Assembly (NCBI GenBank): GCA_963930775.1
Contig: OZ005691.1
Coordinates: forward strand, 8,119,000-8,182,999
DNA length: 64,000 nt
Source of the DNA: Cliona cf. orientalis
Taxonomy: Eukaryota > Porifera > Demospongiae > Clionaida > Clionaidae
Reading direction: 5' to 3'
The translations under genes were made by a program, and so were the position numbers. Below, piece after piece: positions 9,457-19,922 of the stretch (position 1 is the stretch's first letter; each line of letters opens with the position of its first letter). A model generated the notes under the pieces. It was not told where the DNA came from, made no database searches, and worked only from the letters and a program-made list of their open reading frames with translations.

Positions 9457-12400
9457 TCAGCACTCCCACTAGAGTACTTTTGCTAAAACTATGCTCAGCC
9501 CTCAATTGCAGCCAGCCAGTTATGGAGTGATACTGGCTAACTCTTGGCCTCACATGTCTCAATGGCGTGGGCTAACCCAGGGCAAGCTTATTGCGACAAT
9601 ACCTTCATCATATAATGCAGTGCTCGGGGCAAGCGCCCACGCTCTCCTAAGTACTAAATGTGAGCCACTGATGAAGTTGTCACTGAGGATATACGCAGCA
9701 GAAGCCATGCATGATCCTCAGTCACATGACATCTATGCACCTTCAGGTGATATTTGTAGTCCAGAGTGTATTCTCGTGTATGCTTAGCATAATGGCCAAC
9801 TGGCTACTTTGTGGGGCATGACCGTCAGTGCAGGTCAGGAAAACAGGGCCTGATTCTCCCTTTCCCAGTCACAATGGGAATCCAGCATATTATGTCATGT
9901 CAGCACTGATAACATCTGTAGCAAGAAATCCTGGCAAAGGTATTGCCCGTTCATAGACAGCTGAAATATCCTAACATGACTCTTTTGCATATGCTAATCG
10001 GAAAGTACCTTGCTCAAATTCCAAATAATATTAGGACATACCACTGCTAGCTATGTGTGTATAGGACCCATCGCTGGTACTCGCATACTATGATAGGAAT
10101 CTGAAATTTGGCATCAAATTGGGCACCTTGTGAGAGTCATCATATCAAGCTGCTATTATTAGCGAAGTAGCTAGCAGCATACATAATATCAGCTAGTACT
10201 CCAGACACCCAGATGACCTAAGACAGCTGGGAATCAGACATTTATTGCTCATAAGCTATCTGCTCTTATGTATCATACACGACGCATTCTGTCAGCTCTC
10301 TGGCATCATTATTAAAAACACATATCTCACTGTACGTGTCTGCGGGCCTGACATGGGCACTCGGTGGTTGCAAAGTGCTGTACCGATCACGTTCGCTGCA
10401 GTTAAGATGACATCCATAAAGCTAACAATTTTGCTGCACGTTAGAGGCTCTAACAACTTGCACACCAATTCTCAAAGAGTGCTATCTAGTGTATTGATGT
10501 TTGGCATTTTCCTCAAGTTAATACTCGTGCACACCCCTAGATGCCACCTACAAGCTAGAGCAATGCAGGCTTCTAATGAACTATAGCAAGACACGTGGCA
10601 TTGCACCAACTCCCAAATTCGACAAGAGGCGAAGCATTGGCTAGCATGTCCGAGACAATCCCATAGATGCAAGCCCAGAGAGCAAGAGGTTTGGTTTACA
10701 CCTCATACCCCATAAACACAGCAATATCATCAACAGAGTCGACCCAGCCCTCTCCCCTCCTCCACACAGCAGAGTCAGACATGAGTGGCTCATGCATGCA
10801 TGCATGCACTCCTGGAACTAAGTCCACGCCATGTACACGCACTAATCGCTACCAATCGTCCGTAACAGATGTCTGACTTATATACTTCGATTAGATGCTA
10901 ACGCACCTTTGCTTGTGGCATTAACTTGCACTGTATCCCGCATGCTGCTATACCCGATGACCTTAAGTTTGCAATGAACAGTACTGGAATTAATGTTACG
11001 TTGTGCACATACTAATACCTATTCTGTCATTGCGTCTGCAATAGATGTACTAGATGGTCATAACTGTGGTTACGCAATCAGCAATCATTGTTAAATTTAA
11101 TTGGAAAACCACGCCTGAGTTTTGGATTATGGCAAGGCCGTAACATAGCTAATTTTAAGCCTGGCTAAGTATATACGTATAGCTAAGCTCATATGGCATG
11201 CAATAATGACGTACAGGGATCCTTGTGAGCAGCTTGCAGTAATAATAATAATAGTGGACATGCAGTGCTGCTCAGTACACCACAATAGTGCTTCACGTGT
11301 GCTTTGTATAAATTATCGCTAAGTGATGGATTATGGTAGCTCAGGTATCAACAAAGTTTAGTGGCATTCATAGCCAATACTATAATAACTGCATGGCATG
11401 GCCAGCATATCATCCATTGCTACCTCCTCAATTGCAAGGGGGTCCTTGTAAGCATCCAGCCTGCTATCAAACTCGTTAATAATTCGTCTTCTTGCCTCCC
11501 ACTTGCATGCAGGCTTGGCATCCCATTGGAAATAGGAATCAATGGCATCTCTAGGATTTTGAGCTGTTTCTTGTGATAAGCTATGCCACAAAAATTTGTC
11601 ACATTAACTGACTGATACTCATGACAATGACGTCATTTATTGCGCATGCATGCTCAGACTACAAGCGCAATCTGTACCTAGCTGCAGGCCTGAGTTGGTA
11701 TTAATGACACCCATGGGCCATTGGCCATACTGCTACTGTTCAAGACACATCTAGCTACAGGCGTATCCACCATTGGGCACGATACCTAACATATAGCTAA
11801 GTGGCCTCTCCTAGTAGTGCACCCTTATCGCCTATCCCCTCTATGTAGTCGGGTCATATCAGGTTTGTCAGCCCAACTCTGACCAGAGCTATGTTATTAT
11901 AAATGCATTAACTAGTAAGCGGCATAACAACTAGTGCACAGAGCAGAGTTAAGCAAGTGTTCGAAACTTAGCTGATCAAGTCGAAGGTGCTCAACACAGC
12001 CCTAAGCAATAAATAAAATTTAATGTGATACAAATGCCCTAGGCTCAATAAGAGAGGGGTGTCCTATACAGCCTGTAGCTAGTTAAGCAGACTGTCCCTC
12101 CAAGCTTGCATGAATGGGTCACAGTGCTCTACAGACAGTAAGACTTAGAAGCATGCATCGCTAATCAACCCAGATCCCATCGCAGTACTCTGTAGTCGCC
12201 GGCAGACATGCAATGAGATACACCCATACTATAGCGCCTTGTGTTATAAGGGCTATGGTTCCGATCCCCCAACAAGAGCGGGTGAAAACTCCTCAGCTCA
12301 GCCCCTCGGGCAACGTAGTTACTGATAGCAGGATATCCCAAATATGGAGAAGGTGGTGAAGATACTAATGCCCCCCCTTTGGTGACTCCCCCTCGCAGCA

Positions 12401-12777
12401 AGTGATAGCACCACTTATTGCTGTCTTAGGCACCTGACTAGCAATACCTGATTTCAGATAGAGTCAGGGCAGCAGCTGACAAAAAAAAAAAAAACAAACG
12501 AAAAGAGTACTGTACAAATGCCACAAACTGAACAGTCCAACAGCATCGTCTTAATTGTTGGTACCTTAATCACCTTGCCATCTATATATTGAGCTGGTAC
12601 TTCTCTCTCAGTACTGCCCCATGATTACATTAGCAAACATACACAACCGCACCCCACACCATGACAAGACTGATGGTGTGGTGTGGACTCGCACCATCTT
12701 CCCTCACCTTCCTGAAGTATTTCCTTGGAGGGAAAGGATCACCTCTTCGCTCAGAGGCTCTCCTTCCAATGGAGGGG
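9457..12777. other. Intergenic DNA, no gene recognised
   Basis: Several open frames of 60-120 codons exist but none shows a domain, a splice-bounded structure or biased composition. Low-complexity islands include (TGCA)n near 10794-10810, (AAT)n near 11240 and poly(A) at 12481-12494. Confidence 0.4.
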
Positions 12778-13048
12778 GATGGGGATAATAGCGCATCCCC
12801 ATCACCAGTATCTCCAAGGAAAAAGATGCAGATTAATAAACTTGGAGGCCTGGCCATACTCAACCCACAAATGCTTAGCTGCAAATACACTGTAAACCTC
12901 CAACCCATAGCATCGGTAAGGCCTCCACCATGCATTAGTGCACAACAAGCCACGCCTCAGGTCGGGTACACCCTCCAAACAACTACCCTGTCTAGCCAGC
13001 TCGCATGCCTCTGCTAGGCTATACTTAGAAAACCGACAAACAGTTAAA
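12778..13048 (+). repeat. 271-bp direct repeat, unit A
   Basis: Nearly identical to 13332-13602. It carries a plus-strand frame (SPVSPRKKMQINKLGGLA...) that meets a GTAAGG donor-like site at about 12914, but no homologue is known to me, so coding status is open. The two units flank a 283-bp segment (13049-13331) whose left part is the duplicated 186-bp module. Confidence 0.85.
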
Positions 13049-13233
13049 TGGGGGTTAAACGTATAGTTTAACCCGAGTTAACTGAAGGAGGGTGTGATCG
13101 GCTGGGCGTGGCTTACGCATGCGCATAACCGGTATCCATGGGCGCCAAACAGCGACTCTTGAAGCGGCTGCCGCAACAACACTGCTCAGTCTGGGCCTTG
13201 ACAACAGCAAAGCTGCCAGCTCAAACCAAAGCT
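13048..13233 (+). repeat. Duplicated 186-bp module, copy 2
   Basis: Near-identical to 7517-7702, and here placed exactly at the end of unit A of the 271-bp direct repeat. High identity argues for a recent copy. The internal ATG (13138) opens MGAKQRLLKRLPQQ as in copy 1, but the frame then continues differently. Confidence 0.8.
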
Positions 13234-13331
13234 CCCACCCTCCCACCCCTAGCCTTGGCTCTGCTACCACCGTCCAACTGGTCCAAAGTTGATGCTGAAT
13301 CAGTTGTGACCAGTACCCACCTGTGGATGGG

Positions 13332-13602
13332 GATGGGGATAATAGCGCATCCCCATCACCAGTATCTCCAAGGAAAAAGATGCAGATTAATAAACTCGGA
13401 GGCCTGGCCATACTCAACCCACAAATGCTTAGCTGCAAATACACTGTAAACCTCCAACCCATAGCATCGGTAAGGCCTCCACCATGCATTAGTGCACAAC
13501 AAGCCACGCCTCAGGTCGGGTACACCCTCCAAACAACTACCCTGTCTAGCCAGCTCGCATGCCTCTGCTAGGCTATACTTAGAAAACCGACAAACAGTTA
13601 AA
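13332..13602 (+). repeat. 271-bp direct repeat, unit B
   Basis: Copy of 12778-13048. Its last base directly touches the left inverted repeat of the two-gene transposon at 13603, so the transposon either inserted at this edge or ended the duplicated block. Confidence 0.85.
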
Positions 13603-13642
13603 GGATTTTCCGGTTGCTTGTCTGAAAATTTGAATTGTCTGG

Positions 13643-13654
13643 TACGCATGCGCA
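13643..13654. promoter_or_regulatory. Subterminal CGCATGCGC palindrome, left end
   Basis: TACGCATGCGCA lies 40 bp inside the left TIR and 126 bp before the accessory ATG. A mirror-placed GCGCATGCGCAA lies at 15853-15864, 40 bp inside the right TIR and about 72 bp before the transposase ATG. The motif matches the NRF1-type palindrome; it may be a promoter element, a transposase subterminal site, or both. Confidence 0.5.
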
Positions 13655-13779
13655 ATTATACATATACGATATACGGTATGTCAGTAACAGTACCGCCAAA
13701 TTGCCGCGCGAGACAGGTGATTTTCACTGTGCCACGAACAGCAAGAAGTATGTAAAGTGTAACGAAAGCGTCCATCACA

Positions 13780-14748
13780 ATGGCAAGTACGTTTCAAGTG
13801 GGATCTCAGTCCCGTGTGAATGTGATTAGGCCAACTTGTCCTATTCGGCAGGTTGTGATCACACCATTATCATCATCTGGCGTTCAAGGGCAACAGCCGC
13901 GTATCATCTCAAAGCTGCTTATGAAAGCCGTCGAAAGAAGTGGTACCAAAGGGAAAAAAGATAAAGGGAAAACTTTCACTTTGAGGGATCTAAATCCATC
14001 AACACTGCAAACGTGTACACAGCTAAAGACTCTAATTAAAGTGCAGCTAGGTGCTGATCTAATCGATGAGTTTGATATCGGCTACATTCAAGGCAATACA
14101 ATTGTGAGTTTAAGGAGCTCTAGAGATATCCAGGAAGTGTGGTTGAGTGTCTTGAAAGGCGAGAATATAACCCTCTGGTGTGATGGTCTCCGTAAAGAGG
14201 GTCAGTCTGGTGCAGCGACCAAGAAACGGCCTAACAAGTCAGTGCAGGAAGAATCTGATGATGATGAAGACTCTGGGGTGACAAAGAAGAAGAAAAAGAA
14301 GAAATCAGAAGAAAGAGAGGAGCAGGTCGAAGACACAATGGAGCAATTACAGTCAATGCATATAAAGAAGTATACTCAAATGCAGTACAGGGTTTGGAGT
14401 GAAATGTATGTTGGAGGAATACACAGCAGTTTGAATGAGCCACCCACAACTACCATGTTTCTTAGAGCAGGTGGCGTGGCACCATCAAAAAAGAAAAGTG
14501 ATCCTGTGTCTGAAGCTCTCACCCACCTTGCATCGGCGATAACCGTGGGACCTGGCTTGGCCAGATCTGGACCATCATCTGCAAATCAAGCAAAAAATAG
14601 TCCCGCAAAAACAATTGAAAATAGATCTCGATGCTATAGGCAACTTGGAGAAATTAAAAGTTTGCACGAGTCAGGTTTATTGTCCGAGATGGAGTATCAA
14701 TCTGAGCGGGAAGCCATCATGGCCACATTAAAGAACCTTTCATGCTAA
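13780..14748 (+). CDS. Transposon accessory protein with SHOCT-like C-terminus
   Basis: A 322-aa single-exon protein with start in good context (cacaATGG). No known enzyme domain is recognised. Visible parts: basic residues 55-65; a putative folded block at about 66-138 ending in ITLWCDGL; an acidic then poly-Lys linker (157-180), probably a nuclear localisation signal; a block at 198-228 with YTQ, RVW, GIHSS and PP...MF; and a C-terminal helix pair at about 285-318 (LGEIKSLHESGLLSEMEY) like the SHOCT domain. The relic gene at 18045-19420 in the neighbouring transposon keeps the same blocks in the same order and the same convergent position. I infer a transposon-encoded DNA-binding or transposase-assisting protein; the biochemical role is unknown. 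Confidence 0.8.
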   Translation: MASTFQVGSQSRVNVIRPTCPIRQVVITPLSSSGVQGQQPRIISKLLMKAVERSGTKGKKDKGKTFTLRDLNPSTLQTCTQLKTLIKVQLGADLIDEFDIGYIQGNTIVSLRSSRDIQEVWLSVLKGENITLWCDGLRKEGQSGAATKKRPNKSVQEESDDDEDSGVTKKKKKKKSEEREEQVEDTMEQLQSMHIKKYTQMQYRVWSEMYVGGIHSSLNEPPTTTMFLRAGGVAPSKKKSDPVSEALTHLASAITVGPGLARSGPSSANQAKNSPAKTIENRSRCYRQLGEIKSLHESGLLSEMEYQSEREAIMATLKNLSC

Positions 14749-14818
14749 ATTGGACAAAATTTAATAATAATATTATTGTGCATACAGTATGTTGTCATTA
14801 TTATACTTGAAAAGAAAA

Positions 14819-15781
14819 TTAAACATATCCACAGTGAGATATATGTCCATAGCAATCATCTGAGGTGATTGTTCCAAAGAGTAGTGCAATGTATGCTCTT
14901 GGATCTGTGCATGCTTCAAAAAATTGATGATTTTGCTTCATTAGGCTCTTCACCTGACTAAATATGCCCTCTACAGGCATCAGATCAGGTGAATAAGGGG
15001 GAAGGAATAAGAGCCTTGCACCAGCTTGTACTTCAATTAAGTCTCTAACTTCTTCAACATGGTGTATGCTAGCATTGTCCATGATCACGACTGATCGGGG
15101 ATTTACACCATTGAATGGAAGCAAATGTGGTAGCAAGCATACCTGAAGAAAGTGAACAAACCGATCCCCATTCATGGTACCTTCAGCAAGGTATACATCA
15201 TGAATACCATCAAGTGAAAGTATTGGGATAGCAGAATACCTTGTTCCTCTCACTAATAGACGGTCGCACACAGGTCTACCACGAACGCTGTAGCCATACT
15301 TTCGAATTGTGTTACGCTTATCGTACCCTGTTTCATCCATCCATATGAGCATGGACGGATCGTAGATAGAAATATCAGCCATGAATTCTGCTCTCAACTT
15401 GTCATCCCTCTGTTTAGCAACACGGCACATTGCTTGCCTTGTGCAACCCATGTGTTTCAAAGTTTTGCAGATAGTGCTAACACTCACCAACACTCCAAAA
15501 ATGTTCATGAGTTTGGTTTGTACCTCATCAAGGTAAATACCAGGATTTTGTAGAATAATCTGGAGTAACGTAAGTTGCTCAAAGTCGCCTAGTAGTCTTG
15601 GAGGACCATGCCTGTACTGTTTTGGCTCAACATCTCCTGTTTGTAGAAACATGGTAATGTACCGTCTCACAGTACGCTCAGAGAGGTGCAGAAGTTGAGA
15701 TATTTCCATAGCTGAGTAGTGTCGAGTGAGAGATAACCACACGACACGCCAACGAAGATCCAAAGAGTAGGGAACAGGCAT
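14819..15781 (-). CDS. IS630/Tc1-mariner-type DDE transposase
   Basis: A 320-aa protein; I choose the ATG at 15781 (MPVPYSLDLRWRVVW) because family members start at this sequence, although the frame stays open upstream to 16237. Residues 1-50 and 55-125 form two helix-turn-helix units (SERTVRRYI; STICKTLKHMG) that should bind the terminal repeats. The catalytic triad is D149 in WMDETGYDK, D235 in IMDNASIHH and E271 in SPDLMPVEGIF, with 35 residues between D235 and E271 (DD35E). It cuts and joins the element at TA sites in the nucleus. No stops or frameshifts are seen. Nearest relatives known to me are IS630-like transposases of cnidarians and sponges. Confidence 0.92.
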   Translation of the reverse strand: MPVPYSLDLRWRVVWLSLTRHYSAMEISQLLHLSERTVRRYITMFLQTGDVEPKQYRHGPPRLLGDFEQLTLLQIILQNPGIYLDEVQTKLMNIFGVLVSVSTICKTLKHMGCTRQAMCRVAKQRDDKLRAEFMADISIYDPSMLIWMDETGYDKRNTIRKYGYSVRGRPVCDRLLVRGTRYSAIPILSLDGIHDVYLAEGTMNGDRFVHFLQVCLLPHLLPFNGVNPRSVVIMDNASIHHVEEVRDLIEVQAGARLLFLPPYSPDLMPVEGIFSQVKSLMKQNHQFFEACTDPRAYIALLFGTITSDDCYGHISHCGYV

Positions 15782-15852
15782 GGCACCGACAAACTCGAAA
15801 CAAAAATTAATACTAGTATTCAAAAATACCGCGCGCGTTGGTTGAGCCTTAC

Positions 15853-15864
15853 GCGCATGCGCAA
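15853..15864. promoter_or_regulatory. Subterminal GCGCATGCGC palindrome, right end
   Basis: Mirror partner of the motif at 13643-13654, at the same distance from its TIR. It lies just upstream of the transposase start on the minus strand, where a promoter is expected. Confidence 0.5.
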
Positions 15865-15903
15865 AATTTCGAATTTTGCGCTGGACAAGCAACCGGAAAA
15901 TCC

Positions 15904-16272
15904 CAGTACTGTTATTAAATAGATGATCATGCATGCTAGCCACATTACCCCACGATTGTGACATTAAACATACTTGTATACTAGTAATAATATACGTGCA
16001 AATGATTGCATCATAACCATGCACCAATAATCTAACTAGGATCTCTGTACATGCCCCACTATCCCCCCACCTGCGTGAAACCAAGGGGTACAAAGGGATT
16101 TTTTTTACAGGAGAAGTTGGACCTAGGATGGGGCATTTGACTTTTCTGCCCACATTGACATAAATTATTTGTAAACTAGAGGGTGTGGCTCCTGAGACTA
16201 TGTTTGCTACATCACAACAGCTGCAGCATGAATGCAATCAAATCCCCTACATTCTACTAGGATATTATACTA
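15904..16272. other. Spacer between the two transposons
   Basis: 369 bp with no gene. It is the only DNA between two elements of the same class in mirror orientation. Confidence 0.5.
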
Positions 16273-16387
16273 CAGAGTGTTTTGCTTCCCTTTGAATGAA
16301 GCCTCATCACATTCTAACCACCATGTACTACATGTGTAACCACCCTACATTAATTAGCGCCCCACAGGCATGCCAGCACAATCATAA

Positions 16388-16398
16388 GCGCATGCGCA
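16388..16398. promoter_or_regulatory. GCGCATGCGCA palindrome upstream of transposase 2
   Basis: The same palindrome found near both ends of copy 1 lies 77 bp before the transposase start. Position fits a core promoter element; function inferred only. Confidence 0.4.
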
Positions 16399-16474
16399 AA
16401 TTTGAAGTGTGGTTTAAAGGTGGGTGTGCTTCTTGCAATAGCGTGTTATTCAAATTTCAGTACAGCGTTCATCC

Positions 16475-17920
16475 ATGGCTAATGCGTTTAGTGCTGAGCC
16501 AGGCCGTACTACCGCCTATTCTGATGATATTCGATGGAGGGTCATTTGGCAGAGATTGGTTAGAGAGATGTCTTTTAGTGAAATAGCCAAGAATTTGAAT
16601 ATAGCTATGGGAACAACTCACAACATCTGGTCAAGATTCATGCTGACAGGAGACGTCAGTGCTAAAAAGCAGCCACCAAGGTACAAAAGGAGAAAGTTAA
16701 ATGAATACGAAGAGCTTTTGCTAACTGGCTTAATTTTGGAACAACCTCAGTTGTATATCTCTGAAATGCGAAAGCACATTCACGATGTTATTGGACTTGA
16801 AGTGTCTAATACAACCATCTGTAGAATTTTAGGAAAGCATGGTTTTACTAGGAAGAAGATCAGACAGGTTGCACAGCAAAGTACGGGCAAGATTCAGAGC
16901 AGAGATGAGTTTCTTTTCAGTGGACCAACTGGTATGGGTGGATGAAACAGGGTGCGATAAGAAAAGTGCTACAGTGAAACCTGCCTTAGCGCACAGTCAC
17001 CTGGACAAGGCGGTCACCTCCTTAATACAGCCACATCCCGTAGGTCCCAAACAGCCACAATGCATTTACTATGGAATGCAGCCTGGATAAGACGGCCATC
17101 CGTATACCGGCCAGTTAGCCAGGTCCCATGGCGTTTACACTAGTACAAATTAGCCTGCCTTTAGTGGCCACTGTAGGACAGCCCCCAGGGAAACCCCCAC
17201 TTGGCTGCCAGGTACAATTAATTTTGTGGGTTTGTTAGACCACCAGCTAATCGCACTTGCAGGCATTCCCAGCACTTTACAGCTCCCTACACTGCTCTAT
17301 TGCAGCCCACAGTTACGTTTGCAACCTCACTTCTCCTACAAGCCACACCCCCTATGTTTTGCATATTGCAGCCACCTCTCTAATGCAGCCACAGATATTT
17401 GGCCCAATGGTGACCGCTTTAGACAGGTTCCACTGTATTTGCAAGCTGGCTACGCTCTGAGGGGTATCACACCCGAGTACCATCGGAAGCTAGTGAAGGG
17501 AAGAAGGCTCTCATCCGTTGCTGCTATCGCTGTTGATGGTGTCGTAGCTGTAGATTTCACTCACGATTCAATGAATGCTGAATTCTTCTATGAGTTTGCT
17601 CGAGGATCACTCATTCCAAACCTCCTTCCGTTTAATGGCCAGAATTCCAGGTCAGTTGTCATCATGGACAACTGCTCAATACATCATGTGGACTGTGTTG
17701 AACAACTCTTTCGTACTAGTCCTATTCTTGCCACCATAATTAATATTACAGTCCAGATATGAACCCTATCGAGCACACCTTCAGTAAGGTTAGGAATCAC
17801 CTGAGGAGACACACACGATGAGCTGGTCCAAATTGTGGATGATGTAACTCCTTTGGTAAGAGCAGCATTTGATACAGTAACTGAGGAGGACTGTCGTGGA
17901 TGGATACAACATTGCAGCTA
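16475..17920 (+). pseudogene. IS630/Tc1-type transposase, broken by frameshifts and a nested MITE
   Basis: The frame opens at 16475 and gives an N-terminal HTH half (YSDDIRWRVIW ... STICRIL-type SNTTICRILGKHG). A frameshift near 16885 is needed to continue into VRARFRAEM and the first catalytic site VDETGCDKK (about 16945). Right after this, a 464-bp MITE (16972-17435) interrupts the gene. The rest resumes as YALRGITPEY..., with the second aspartate in IMDNCSIHH (about 17665), then loses about ten residues and shifts frame before SPDMNPIEHTFSKV, which holds the final glutamate (about 17772). All three catalytic positions can be found but the gene cannot be translated through. It corresponds domain by domain to the intact transposase at 14819-15781. 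Confidence 0.88.
16972..17435 (+). mobile_element. pogo/Tigger-like MITE nested in transposase 2
   Basis: TA|CAGTGAAACCTGCC at the left and GACAGGTTCCACTG|TA at the right form inverted ends with a TA duplication, 464 bp apart. The sequence repeats 'acagcc' and 'cagcca' phrases and holds no ORF of interest. It sits between the first and second catalytic motifs of the host transposase, so it landed after that element inserted. Confidence 0.85.
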
Positions 17921-18044
17921 GCAAGTGTGAATAATTATTATGTATAATTATTGTATATACATGTCAGATTATTATTGTACAACAATAATATACTGTATAG
18001 TACTGTCTTGCCATAAATCAAAGCTTTCCTAAATCACCAAGTAT

Positions 18045-19420
18045 CTATTCTTTCTGCGGTTCATACTCTTCTTTTGTTATGGCTCCATCCTTAAAAAGAC
18101 CATGCCATTCCAGCAGGGTCTTGAGCAGCTGGCCATTCGGTAGTTTGTCTTTTTTCCGAGACTTTGCATCCTTAAAGAATGGCTGGTTTGGTGGGACCTT
18201 GTATGATTCATGCTTGCCCATCTGTATTAAAGGAGCCCACATTCGCAACCGCTCCTGATCGTAGCCTGTATGTGTTGATTAGAGTTTCTCGTAGATTTCC
18301 TGCACCTCACCAAGCTTCTTATCCTGAGACACTGCAACAGGTGACCTTTTTTGGTGCAGCTGTTTTCTGCAGCAAGATGTGGACGTTTTGGCCGTGGGAC
18401 ATCATCTTCTTTTACCACTTTTCGTCCATCACACCATAATAGAACTTCAGTTAGCGTTTATTGCTCATATGCAGCGTACATATCCTTAAGATCATCAGCA
18501 GTGAATATCCATCTCATCTTACCGCATACTCCTCGCTTCTAGGTTCAATATATCCAAAGTTCGTGGCACTCTCATCTGAAACATGCTCATCGAGAGATTT
18601 CTGTAGTTGTGATTTAAGCTCTTCAACATTCACAAATTTTTTTTTCCTGTGTAAGCGCGTAGTTTATGGATCTGATAACCTGCCTTCCTGTCGGGTGGTA
18701 CAACTTTGACTGAATATTCCAAGCACTTGGAGGAATGGTGCACTTGCTGTGGTCTACTTTCACTAGGATCTGACGACATACTGTTACATTCTTGATCAGA
18801 TTTTCCTCCCTATTCTGAATCCAAGTCTATAACTGGTGAATGCTGCATTTGGGGTGCGGTTTGAAGCAGGCTGTATCTATGCGGCAGATTCTGTAAATAA
18901 TAAGTATGTACATGTAAAGCTAATCAGGGGTATAGATACACTGTAGATATCTGGTCATGCATACACACACACCCATACACGGATTTTCCTATTAATGCAT
19001 ACCAGCACATGGCTCCTCATACATACACATACATTCACCAAAATTAATAGCAGCACACCTGTACACAGTACGGCTCTATGTAGGCAAACTTGAGACCGAT
19101 CACAGCATGTGCACATATGCAATATAAAAGTACAAGCACAGTGATGATCTTACAGTTTCATATAGATAGCTACACTGTACACAACAGTGCATACATGGGC
19201 ATACCTGCATCATTTGCGGTGCTACAACAGTGTGGCTGCTGCTAGTGCCTCGAGCTCCTTGAGGTTGTCCATGAACCCACTGTTGTCCCGGTGCAGGAAC
19301 ATGTACAGGTGATGTCAAGTCCACATACTGTCCCGAATTCACCACAAAACGTCAGTCAATAACAGATTGAGGAGGATATCCATACTGCTGTGGATTCTGT
19401 CCCAGCCGCTGTTGAGTCAT
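18045..19420 (-). pseudogene. Accessory gene of transposon 2, decayed
   Basis: On the minus strand an ATG at 19420 opens a Gln/Pro-rich exon (MTQQRLGQNPQQYGYP) that ends at a GTATGC donor near 19204; a TTTACAG acceptor near 18892 starts the next part. There follow, with in-frame stops and frameshifts, FGYIEPRSEE and LLWCDGR, then YDQERLRMWAPLIQMGKHES with VPPNQPFF, and finally LLEWHGLFKDGAITKEEYE at the stop (18045). These blocks match GYI...LWCDG, YTQ...RVW...GIHSS...PP...MF and the SHOCT-like tail of the 13780-14748 protein in the same order. It is longer at the N-terminus and has an intron, unlike copy 1. Confidence 0.8.
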
Positions 19421-19922
19421 TTTTACAGGCAGGCAGGCGCAGTGTAGCAGTGTAGAGTCTCAATATCGCAATGAACAGCTACTTGACAGTAGTCTAAACT
19501 GGTCCAAACCGGGTGCTCAAAACTGGTCCAAACCAGTTCTACATGTACACACTAGTTGTTTTAAGGTATAGTCATGGTGTTGTTTTAGTGCACCACTAAT
19601 TCATTTATACCTACAAGTGTACTACAGCTGTCTACTGAGTACAGCAGAATTCAAAGGGAAGCAAAACACTCTGTAGGTGCTGAATAGGGGAATTGACTTC
19701 AAAGGTTGCTTCTGACAATTGAAACCGTCATTGTCAAATCCCCTAGTATGCCCCTACTCGGAGCGGGAGGGGGATACTGTAGCATACCGTTGACAGGTGC
19801 GTAACGATTTCGTTAAAATACCAAGCCAAAGTAATTTCATTGGTTACTTCTAGCATAATCAAATGGATAGTGCTCGACCCTCTCTCACGTTTCAAAAACC
19901 ACATCCACTAGGCAAGTGAGAG

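Larger units (their letters stand above)
13603..15903 (+). mobile_element. Two-gene IS630/Tc1-like DNA transposon, copy 1 (apparently intact)
   Basis: The 2.3-kb element has 20-bp perfect terminal inverted repeats, GGATTTTCCGGTTGCTTGTC at 13603 and its complement at 15884-15903. A TA lies just outside each end (13599-13600; 15907-15908), with two or three imperfect bases between. It holds exactly two genes, convergent, with 70 bp between the stop codons: an accessory gene on plus (13780-14748) and a DD35E transposase on minus (14819-15781). Both frames are open and the catalytic residues are present, so it may still be mobile. A palindromic CGCATGCGC motif sits about 40 bp inside each end. 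Confidence 0.9.
16273..19673 (+). mobile_element. Two-gene IS630/Tc1-like DNA transposon, copy 2 (decayed)
   Basis: The 3.4-kb element has perfect 25-bp inverted repeats starting CAGAGTGTTTTGCTTCCC (16273-16297 and 19649-19673) and TA on both outer sides (16271-16272, 19674-19675). Its layout mirrors copy 1: transposase on plus at the left, accessory gene on minus at the right, converging near 17.9-18.0 kb. TIRs and proteins differ strongly from copy 1, so this is a separate family of the same design. Frameshifts, stops and a nested 464-bp MITE show that it is dead. Confidence 0.9.

Noticed and set aside
12661..13571. Overlapping open frames on both strands over the 271-bp repeat
   Set aside because: Frames are open on plus and minus alike, no homology is recognised, and the repeat units break differently; coding status not supported.
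15782..16237. N-terminal extension of the transposase frame
   Set aside because: The extra 150 codons run across the right TIR and flanking DNA; family members begin at MPVPYS.
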